Shown one piece after another: positions 7,079 through 11,641 of a stretch of 11,641 nt of DNA; the first letter of the stretch is position 1, and every line of letters starts with the position of its first letter. The stretch is from positions 1-11,641 of the forward strand of contig CAMLKW010000141.1 in NCBI GenBank assembly GCA_946480605.1, given 5' to 3'. A model generated the notes under the pieces. The model worked only from the letters and a program-made list of their open reading frames with translations, was not told the origin of the DNA and made no database searches. Origin of the DNA: an uncultured Roseateles sp. GTDB lineage: Bacteria > Pseudomonadota > Gammaproteobacteria > Burkholderiales > Burkholderiaceae. The position numbers and the translations under genes were made by a program.

Positions 7079-7620
7079 GGCGATTCGATGACGTCGAAGG
7101 CGGCCAGGCCGTCGGTGCCCAGCACCAGGCTCTGGCTGCCCAGCTGCAGCCGCAGCCGCTGCGCCGGGATGACCGGCTCGGGGCCCAGGATGAGCCCCGG
7201 ATTCGCGGCCGTGGCGGTGGGTATGGTCACGGCCACCGGGTCGCCCAGCCAGCGCGTGGGCAGCTTGATGGTGCTCGGCAGGCCGGCGAAGTGGAAGTCG
7301 TCGCCCTTGTCGACGCCTTTGGGCACCCAGCGCACGGCCAGGCCCGAGGCGCGGCTCTCGGCGCGCGCGGTCTCCAGCAGCGCGGCCAGGCGCTGGGCCT
7401 CGCGCTGCAGCTGCAGTTCGGTGGGGTCGCGCAAGGCCAGGGAGATCGTCGCGCTGGTGATGGCGATCAGTGCGACGACGACCAGCAGTTCGATCAGCGT
7501 GAAGCCGGCATGCTCGCGACGCCCGCAGCGCGTGTATTGCGGGCCGAGCGCATCGCCGCCCCCGCGGGGGGGCGACCAGACTCGCTCGCGTTCAGCGACG
7601 CGAGGCTGGGCGAGGGGCAT
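7075..7620 (-). CDS. gspH: GspH, minor pseudopilin with an unusually long leader
   Basis: 181 aa from ATG at 7620. The pseudopilin core is G|FTLIELLVVVALIAITS, with cleavage after Gly39 and Glu at +5 (residue 44). A GspH-type domain follows, with a QREAQRLAALLETARAESRA helix, a RWVPKG strand and a C-terminal LVLGTDG segment. GspH links the tip complex to the GspG shaft. The odd point is the 39-residue leader: GspH leaders are usually about 5-10 residues. There is no ATG, GTG or TTG codon between 7620 and the cleavage site, so this is the nearest usable start. It lies 4 bp after the gspG stop. The leader is encoded by palindromic, repeat-like sequence shared with the gspK-gspL gap. An upstream ATG at 7698 would overlap gspG by about 74 bp and is less likely. 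Confidence 0.88.
   Translation of the reverse strand: MPLAQPRVAERERVWSPPRGGGDALGPQYTRCGRREHAGFTLIELLVVVALIAITSATISLALRDPTELQLQREAQRLAALLETARAESRASGLAVRWVPKGVDKGDDFHFAGLPSTIKLPTRWLGDPVAVTIPTATAANPGLILGPEPVIPAQRLRLQLGSQSLVLGTDGLAAFDVIESP
7551..7604. repeat. Palindromic repeat-like element within the gspH leader coding region
   Basis: The 12-bp perfect palindrome CCCCCGCGGGGG lies at 7559-7570. A second hairpin has arms CTCGCGT (7585-7591) and ACGCGAG (7598-7604) around a 6-nt loop. Read on the minus strand, 7571-7551 matches 5013-5033 of the plus strand at 19 of 21 positions (CCCCCCG, variable base, GGGGG, variable base, GGCGATG). The two copies are in opposite orientation. That a near-identical core occurs both in a non-coding gap and inside an atypically long leader suggests a dispersed element that has been incorporated into gspH. 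Confidence 0.65.
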
Positions 7621-7624
7621 CGCT

Positions 7625-8047
7625 CTACTGCCAGGAGCCGATGTCGGCGTCACGGCCCTCGCCGCCGGCGCGTCCGTCGGCGCCAAAGCTGTAGACATCG
7701 ACCTCGCCCTTCACGCCGGGGTTGGCGAACTGATAGGGCTGGCCCCAGGGGTCGTTGGGCAGCTTTTCGAGATAGGGCTTCCAGTTCGGCGGCGGCGTGC
7801 CGGCGGTGGGCTTGCGCACCAGCGCATCCAGACCCTGCTCACCACTGGGGTAGCGCTGGTTGTCCAGCTTGTAGAGCTTGAGCGCCTGCATCAGGTTGTT
7901 GACGTCGGTGCGGGCCGCGGTGACGCGGGCATCCTCGGCCCGGTCCAGCACATTGGGCACGACCAGCGCAGCCAGCACGCCGATGATGACGAGCACGACC
8001 AGCAGTTCGATCAGCGTGAAGCCGCGGGCGATGGGGGAACGGCGCAT
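7625..8047 (-). CDS. gspG: GspG, major pseudopilin
   Basis: 140 aa, the typical length. The leader MRRSPIARG is cleaved before FTLIELLVVLVIIGVLAALV, with Glu at +5 (residue 14). The family features are all present: VPNVLDRAEDA after the helix, the DVNNLMQALKLYKLDNQRYP helix region (48-67), GLDALV (72-77), DPWGQPYQF (99-107) and the C-terminal calcium-binding loop with SFGADGRAGGEGRDADIGSW at 120-139. GspG polymerises into the pseudopilus shaft in the periplasm. It is the first gene of the minus-strand operon. ATG at 8047 gives a normal 9-residue leader; ATG at 8092 or 8089 would give a 23-24-residue leader. No clear Shine-Dalgarno precedes 8047. Confidence 0.97.
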   Translation of the reverse strand: MRRSPIARGFTLIELLVVLVIIGVLAALVVPNVLDRAEDARVTAARTDVNNLMQALKLYKLDNQRYPSGEQGLDALVRKPTAGTPPPNWKPYLEKLPNDPWGQPYQFANPGVKGEVDVYSFGADGRAGGEGRDADIGSWQ

Positions 8048-8088
8048 GGCGGGGGCGTGAGGGCGCGGAAGCTGAGGTGAGCGGACCA

Positions 8089-8094
8089 TCATAA
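8089..8094 (-). promoter_or_regulatory. Candidate -10 box for the gspG-to-gspE operon
   Basis: Read on the minus strand this is TATGAT, one mismatch from TATAAT. Initiation near 8082 would give a leader of about 35 nt before the gspG ATG at 8047. No convincing -35 is seen 16-18 bp upstream. It overlaps a plus-strand -10-like sequence for gspC, as expected in a short divergent intergenic region. Confidence 0.35.
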
Positions 8095-8095
8095 T
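8090..8095 (+). promoter_or_regulatory. Candidate -10 box for gspC
   Basis: CATAAT, one mismatch from TATAAT, ends 5 bases before the gspC ATG at 8101. Initiation at the usual distance would fall on or next to that ATG, implying a leaderless mRNA, or use of the in-frame ATG at 8116. No -35 resemblance is clear. Confidence 0.3.
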
Positions 8096-8100
8096 GGGCC

Positions 8101-8712
8101 ATGGTTGCTCGATTGATGGCGTTTTCCGTGTGGCTGCTGCTGGGGGGCTCGGTGGCCTACTGGGGGCTGCAACTGCTGGCCCGGCCGCTGCCGGTGCCGG
8201 CGTCCGTGGCGCCCGCCGACGAGGGGCGGGCGGCCCAGGTGGACCTGAGCCGGCTGCTGGGCGTCGTGGCCCAGGAGCCGACGGCCGCGCCGGAGATGGC
8301 GGTGTCGTCGCGGCTGCGGCTGCTGGGCGTCGTGGCGCCGCGCAGCGCCCGTGCGGCCGAGGCCGGTGAGGGCGTCGCGCTGATCGAGGTGGATGGCGTG
8401 CCGCGCACCGTGCGCGTGGGCGCCGTCGTGGATGGCGAGCTGCGGCTGCTGCGCGTGGATGCACGCAGCGCCAGCCTGGGCCGATGGGGCGAGGCCGTGG
8501 GCCAGGTGCTGGAGATCAGCCCGCCGGCGGCGCCGTCCACCGGCCAACTGCAGCCTGCCATGCCATCGCCCGTCATCCTGGGGGGCAACCCGCCCGGCAC
8601 GGTGCCGCCGCAGCCGGCCGTCATGCCGGGGGCCGCGGGATTGCCGCTGGCCGCGTCGGCCGCCGGCCCGCAGCGGCCCGACGGCCCACCGCCCGTCCAT
8701 CAGTTGCGTTAG
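8101..8712 (+). CDS. gspC: GspC, inner-membrane protein contacting the secretin (short form without PDZ)
   Basis: 203 aa. It has a short cytoplasmic N-terminus, one membrane helix at about 7-27 and a linker. The homology region (HR) at about 68-138 includes SSRLRLLGVVAP, then VALIEVDGVPRTVRVGAVV, the beta-strand pattern that binds the GspD N0 domain. After residue 140 the protein is only a Pro/Ala/Gly-rich tail (to 203), with no PDZ or coiled-coil domain, unlike the longer GspC of Vibrio or Klebsiella (about 270-305 aa). The gene is transcribed divergently from gspG, 53 bp away. No Shine-Dalgarno precedes ATG 8101; ATG at 8116 would remove 5 residues and keep the membrane helix. Its stop is 3 bp from the stop of the convergent CobT-like gene. 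Confidence 0.92.
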   Translation: MVARLMAFSVWLLLGGSVAYWGLQLLARPLPVPASVAPADEGRAAQVDLSRLLGVVAQEPTAAPEMAVSSRLRLLGVVAPRSARAAEAGEGVALIEVDGVPRTVRVGAVVDGELRLLRVDARSASLGRWGEAVGQVLEISPPAAPSTGQLQPAMPSPVILGGNPPGTVPPQPAVMPGAAGLPLAASAAGPQRPDGPPPVHQLR

Positions 8713-8715
8713 CGC

Positions 8716-9786
8716 TCAGGCGCCCAGAGTCGGCACCTGAGCCGTGGCGGGCGGTCGCGCCAGGCGGGCCTCGGCGACCTCATGCAGGTCGGTCAGCAGC
8801 GCCGCCGCGGCCCGGATCATGGGCCAGGCCAGCGCTGCGCCGGTGCCGTCGGCGCTGTCCATGCCCAGTTCAAGCAGAGCGGACGCGTGGAACAGCGCCA
8901 GCGCCTCGTCCAGCCCGCGATGCACGTGGCTGCGGCAGAACACCGCGTAGTCGGTGACCGGCGCGCAAATCAGCGACGCGAGCTTGAGCGCTGCGCAGGC
9001 GGCGATGCCGTCCACGATGATGAGGCTGCGCTTGCTGGCGGCCACCAGCATGGCGCCGACCATGACGGACAGCTCATGGCCGCCGAAGGCAGCCAGCAGG
9101 TCCATGGGGTCGCGCACGTCGCGGTGGCGGGCCTGGGCGCCGTGCAGCACGTCCAGCAGGTGCACCAGTTCGTCCTGGCGCATGGTGGGGCCGGAGACGA
9201 CGAAGTCGCGCACGGGCTGGTCGGCCAGACGGGACAGCACCAGCGCCGCGCATTCCGCCGAGCCCTGGCCCATGGCGGCGCAGGCCAGCACGTTGCCGGG
9301 CAGGTTGTCGGCGATCTCCATGCCCACGCGCACGCCGGCGTGGGCCTGCTCCAGACTCATCGCGTGTGCGGTGCGTGAGTTGCGCGTGCCGTGCGCGACC
9401 TTGCGCGCCAGCAGGCGGGCGTGCGGCGGCAGGTTGTCGGCCACGCCGCAGTCCACCACGGTCAGGTGAAGGCCTTGCAGCCGGGCGAACACCGACACCG
9501 GCAACTGTGCGTGCAAGGCCATCTGGACCTGGTCGCGCGTGGCGCGGCCCCACTGGGCGCCCACGCCGTCGACGACGATGCCGTGGTCGGCCGCGAACAA
9601 GCCCAGCACCGGATCGCGGAAGCGTGGCGTCAGGCTGTTTTGGACGAGACCCAGGCGCACGGCCAGGGGCTCCAGTTCACCGAGGCCGCCGGCGATGGCC
9701 GACCGGCGGTCGACGCGGTCGCGCAAGGCCTTTTCCAGCTCGGGGTTGGCGGTGGGGGAGATCAGCGACTGTTGGGCGACGGTCAT
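8716..9786 (-). CDS. CobT-family phosphoribosyltransferase-like protein with altered active site
   Basis: 356 aa, the normal CobT length. CobT (nicotinate-nucleotide:dimethylbenzimidazole phosphoribosyltransferase) makes alpha-ribazole phosphate for the lower ligand of cobalamin. Family segments in order are FAADHGIVVDGV (64-75), VVDCGV (110-115), GTRNSRTAHAMS (133-144), FGGHELSVMVGAML (234-247), IIVDGIAACAALKLAS (256-271) and LELGMDSADGTGAALA (305-320). Two key places differ from the canonical enzyme as I recall it. The GEMGIGNTT motif, which holds one catalytic Glu, corresponds to AAMGQGSAE (170-178), so Glu becomes Ala171. The LGEGTGA motif, which holds the general-base Glu, reads SADGTGA, so Glu becomes Asp313. 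The fold call is firm, but the standard activity is doubtful: it may act on another substrate or be non-catalytic. It starts 33 bp after ilvA on the same strand and has no other cobalamin genes beside it here. No Shine-Dalgarno is evident. Confidence 0.85.
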   Translation of the reverse strand: MTVAQQSLISPTANPELEKALRDRVDRRSAIAGGLGELEPLAVRLGLVQNSLTPRFRDPVLGLFAADHGIVVDGVGAQWGRATRDQVQMALHAQLPVSVFARLQGLHLTVVDCGVADNLPPHARLLARKVAHGTRNSRTAHAMSLEQAHAGVRVGMEIADNLPGNVLACAAMGQGSAECAALVLSRLADQPVRDFVVSGPTMRQDELVHLLDVLHGAQARHRDVRDPMDLLAAFGGHELSVMVGAMLVAASKRSLIIVDGIAACAALKLASLICAPVTDYAVFCRSHVHRGLDEALALFHASALLELGMDSADGTGAALAWPMIRAAAALLTDLHEVAEARLARPPATAQVPTLGA

Positions 9787-9819
9787 GGCGCAAGCGGTGA
9801 CGGATGCCCGGATTTCAAC

Positions 9820-11412
9820 TCAACCCAGGAACAAGCGGTAGACCGGATTGGCGGTTTCATCCTCAAACGGGTAATTCAACCCTTCGAGGAACTCGCGCAG
9901 CGCACCCGCATCGCCCTTGGGCACCTGGATGCCCACCAGGATGCGGCCGTAGTCCGCCCCCTGGTTGCGGTAGTGGAAGAGGCTGATGTTCCAGTCCGGG
10001 TGCATGCTGGACAGGAACTTCATCAGCGCGCCGGGCCGCTCGGGGAATACGAAGCGGTACAAGCGCTCGTTGCGGGCCAACTCGCTGCGTCCGCCCACCA
10101 TGTGGCGCACGTGCTGCTTGGCCATCTCGTTGTGCGTCAGGTCCAGCGTCTCGAAGCCTGCCTTCGTGAAGGTGCGCGCCAGCTTGGCGGCCTCGTCGGG
10201 CTTGGAGATGGCGATGCCCACGAAGACATGGGCCACGTCGGCGTCGGCGATGCGGTAGTTGAACTCGGTGACGCTGCGCGGCCCCAGCAGTTCGCAAAAG
10301 CGCTTGAAGCTGCCGCGCGCCTCGGGGATGGTGACGGCAAACAGGGCCTCGCGCTGCTCGCCGACCTCGGCGCGCTCGGCGACGAAGCGCAGGCGGTCGA
10401 AGTTCATGTTGGCGCCGCAGGTCACGGCCACCAGCGTCTGCCCCTTGGCGCCGGTCTTGGCGACGTACTGCTTGACGGCGGCCACGCCCATGGCGCCGGA
10501 GGGCTCCAGGATGGAGCGCGTGTCCTCGAACACGTCCTTGATGGCCGCGCAGACGGCGTCGGTGTCGACGACGATGAAGTCGTCCACCAGTTCGCGGGCG
10601 ATGCGGAAGGTCTCTTCCCCGACCAGCTTCACGGCGGTGCCGTCGGCGAACAGGCCCACGTCGGTCAGCGTCACTCGCTTGCCGGCCTTGACCGAGCGCA
10701 GCATGGCGTCCGAGTCGGTGGTCTGCACGCCGATGATCTTGATCTCGGGGCGCAATGCCTTGACATAGGCCGCCACACCGGAGATCAGGCCGCCGCCGCC
10801 GATGGCGACGAAGATGGCATCGATGGGGCCGGGGTGCTGGCGCAGCAGCTCCATCGCGATGGTGCCCTGGCCGGCAATGACGTCGGGGTCGTCGAAGGGG
10901 TGGACGAAGGTCAGGCTTTGAGCGCGCTCAAGCTCCAGCGCGTGGCCGTAGGCGTCGGTGTAGCTCTCGCCGTGCAGCACCACCTCGCCGCCCAGCGCCT
11001 TGACCGCGTCGATCTTGACCTGGGGCGTCGTCACTGGCATCACGATGACCGCGCGGCAGCCCAGCTTGCGGGCCGACAGCGCCACGCCCTGGGCATGGTT
11101 GCCGGCCGACGCGCAGATGACGCCAGCCGCGCGCTGCTCGGCGCTCAGGTGGGCCATCTTGTTGTAGGCGCCGCGCAGCTTGAAACTGAACACGTCCTGC
11201 TCGTCCTCGCGCTTCAGCCAGACCTTGTTGCCCAGGCGCTTGGACAGCTTGGCCGCGTGCGTCAGGTCCGTCTCGCGGGCCACGTCGTAGACGCGCGCGT
11301 TCAGGATGCGCTGCAGGTAGCTGCTGCCGGGGGGCAGCATGGCGGGTACCTGGGAGGCGGTCTTGGAGGGCGCCTTGGAAGCAGGCGGGCGGCGGCGCGA
11401 GGGGGCGCTCAT
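9820..11412 (-). CDS. ilvA: Biosynthetic threonine ammonia-lyase (threonine dehydratase)
   Basis: 530 aa (E. coli IlvA is 514). This PLP enzyme converts L-threonine to 2-oxobutanoate and ammonia, the committed step to isoleucine, in the cytoplasm. The catalytic domain shows SFKLRGAY with the PLP lysine at Lys78, SAGNHAQG (102-109), the phosphate-binding GGGGL (205-209) and EPSGA (303-307). The C-terminal regulatory part from about 350 holds two ACT-like domains, including GEQREALFAVTIPE, SVTEFNYR, MVGG, then ERLYRFVFPERPGALMKFL and WNISLFHYRNQGADYGR; in the family these bind isoleucine (inhibitor) and valine. The start at 11412 is preceded by GGAG with a 5-base spacer, a good ribosome site. 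A basic, Ser/Pro-rich stretch of about 25 residues precedes the conserved YLQRIL region. It probably leads a two-gene unit with the CobT-like gene. Confidence 0.97.
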   Translation of the reverse strand: MSAPSRRRPPASKAPSKTASQVPAMLPPGSSYLQRILNARVYDVARETDLTHAAKLSKRLGNKVWLKREDEQDVFSFKLRGAYNKMAHLSAEQRAAGVICASAGNHAQGVALSARKLGCRAVIVMPVTTPQVKIDAVKALGGEVVLHGESYTDAYGHALELERAQSLTFVHPFDDPDVIAGQGTIAMELLRQHPGPIDAIFVAIGGGGLISGVAAYVKALRPEIKIIGVQTTDSDAMLRSVKAGKRVTLTDVGLFADGTAVKLVGEETFRIARELVDDFIVVDTDAVCAAIKDVFEDTRSILEPSGAMGVAAVKQYVAKTGAKGQTLVAVTCGANMNFDRLRFVAERAEVGEQREALFAVTIPEARGSFKRFCELLGPRSVTEFNYRIADADVAHVFVGIAISKPDEAAKLARTFTKAGFETLDLTHNEMAKQHVRHMVGGRSELARNERLYRFVFPERPGALMKFLSSMHPDWNISLFHYRNQGADYGRILVGIQVPKGDAGALREFLEGLNYPFEDETANPVYRLFLG

Positions 11413-11416
11413 CGGG

Positions 11417-11420
11417 TCTC
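11417..11420 (-). promoter_or_regulatory. Ribosome binding site of ilvA
   Basis: On the minus strand GGAG lies 5 bases before ATG at 11412. It is among the clearest Shine-Dalgarno sequences in the window and decides the start among the in-frame options (the frame is open to 11574). Confidence 0.55.
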
Positions 11421-11434
11421 CACGGGGAAGTGTT

Positions 11435-11475
11435 GCGGCGCCGCATGATAGGGGAGGCCCTTCATGCGGCGCCGC
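11435..11475. repeat. Long near-perfect palindrome between ilvA and the divergent gene
   Basis: The arms GCGGCGCCGCATGA (11435-11448) and TCATGCGGCGCCGC (11462-11475) are exact reverse complements. Inside them AGGG (11450-11453) pairs with CCCT (11458-11461), leaving a 4-nt loop GAGG and one bulged T at 11449. That gives an 18-bp stem. Each outer arm itself contains the 10-bp palindrome GCGGCGCCGC, repeated at a 31-bp interval, close to three helical turns. No T-run follows on either strand, so it is not a typical intrinsic terminator. It begins 23 bp upstream of the ilvA start. It could be an operator for paired dimers, a structured leader, or a copy of a genomic repeat. Confidence 0.8.
11445..11450 (-). 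promoter_or_regulatory. Possible -10 box for ilvA inside the palindrome
   Basis: On the minus strand this reads TATCAT, one mismatch from TATAAT, and would initiate near 11438 with a leader of about 26 nt. The -35 position falls on GC-rich palindrome sequence with no resemblance to TTGACA. If real, the palindrome surrounds the promoter and would act as DNA and not be fully transcribed. Confidence 0.22.
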
Positions 11476-11641
11476 GGCCCGGAATCGACGCGCTGTCGCG
11501 CTTTTCCTTGCGGCATCCTGCACCCCATACGTCGAGCCTCCGCCGGAAGCGCCGTCGGATCCGGCCCAGCGCAAGCCGACGCCCGAGGAGCAGGAGAAGA
11601 TCCGCCAGCAGCAGGAAGCGCAGAAGAAAAAGGACGAGGCG
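11464..11641 (+). CDS. Partial gene, probable small lipoprotein with charged coiled-coil-like region; start in the wrong frame
   Basis: The gene runs off the right edge. The frame with codons beginning at 11465 reads NRRAVALFLAASC (11483-11521), an Arg-rich start, a hydrophobic core and a lipobox-like AASC, as in a lipoprotein signal peptide. It continues into TPYVEPPPEAPSDP and then a Gln/Glu/Lys-rich stretch (EEQEKIRQQQEAQKKK) up to the edge. Codons in this frame end mostly in G or C, like the neighbours. However, the frame has no ATG, GTG or TTG near the signal peptide. The ATG at 11464 (MRRRGP) is one frame off; skipping one base near 11482 would join the two into a normal lipoprotein leader. 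I do not recognise the protein. It is divergent from ilvA. Confidence 0.4.
   Translation, partial: MRRRGPESTRCRAFPCGILHPIRRASAGSAVGSGPAQADARGAGEDPPAAGSAEEKGRG

Noticed and set aside
7075..7698. GspH starting at 7698 (207 aa)
   Set aside because: It would overlap gspG by about 74 bp and lengthen an already overlong leader to well over 60 residues.
7625..8092. GspG starting at 8092 or 8089
   Set aside because: This gives a leader of 23-24 residues, while ATG 8047 gives the usual 9; 8092 also lies in the candidate -10 box.
8700..8722. Shared terminator between the convergent gspC and CobT-like genes
   Set aside because: Only 3 bp separate the stop codons and there is no substantial hairpin or T-run; only the short palindrome AGCGCT is present.
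9787..9819. Cobalamin riboswitch ahead of the CobT-like gene
   Set aside because: The 33-bp gap is far too short and shows no B12-box-like sequence.
9391..11448. Very long open frame (685 codons) on the plus strand opposite ilvA and the CobT-like gene
   Set aside because: It is the antisense of two genes with clear family matches; its translation is rich in His, Gly, Asp and Val with no recognisable domain, as expected for the reverse frame of GC-rich coding DNA.
1..11641. A previously undescribed defence, mobile or CRISPR-type system
   Set aside because: I found no arrays of spaced direct repeats, transposase, integrase, toxin-antitoxin pair or defence domain; the window is a conventional T2SS cluster plus metabolic genes.

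Overview
The window is GC-rich (roughly 70% by eye) and gene-dense. Its gene content and order point to a betaproteobacterium of the order Burkholderiales, probably near the Rubrivivax/Roseateles/Leptothrix or Comamonadaceae groups. That placement is inferred from protein style, codon use and the kind of intergenic palindromes, not from a search.

Positions 1-8047 hold most of a type II secretion system (T2SS) operon, all on the minus strand and so transcribed right to left: gspG, gspH, gspI, gspJ, gspK, gspL, gspM, gspN, gspD, and the first 19 codons of gspE, which runs off the left edge. gspC (8101-8712) is divergent on the plus strand, with 53 bp between it and gspG. Together these encode the pseudopilus (G major; H, I, J, K minor), the inner-membrane platform (L, M, N, C), the outer-membrane secretin (D) and the start of the ATPase (E). 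gspF and the prepilin peptidase gspO are not in the window; gspF may lie beyond gspE. Most junctions are 1- or 4-base stop/start overlaps (TGATG or ATGA), which suggests translational coupling. The clear exception is a 187-bp gap between gspK and gspL filled with strong inverted repeats. A related repeat core sits inside the 5' end of gspH and gives it an abnormally long prepilin leader.

Positions 8716-11412 hold two minus-strand metabolic genes. ilvA encodes biosynthetic threonine ammonia-lyase with its two C-terminal regulatory ACT-like domains. Thirty-three bp downstream is a CobT-family protein whose two catalytic glutamates appear to be substituted, so it may not be an ordinary cobalamin-synthesis CobT. 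The CobT-like gene and gspC converge tail to tail, 3 bp apart.

Positions 11413-11641 hold the ilvA upstream region, with an 18-bp-arm palindrome, and the beginning of a plus-strand gene that looks like a small lipoprotein with a charged coiled-coil-like stretch. Its start codon does not lie in the coding frame.

The gene content is mostly conventional. I see no mobile element, CRISPR array, tRNA or rRNA. The points most worth following up are the divergent CobT paralogue, the palindrome upstream of ilvA, the structured gspK-gspL gap, and the repeat that has become coding sequence in gspH.
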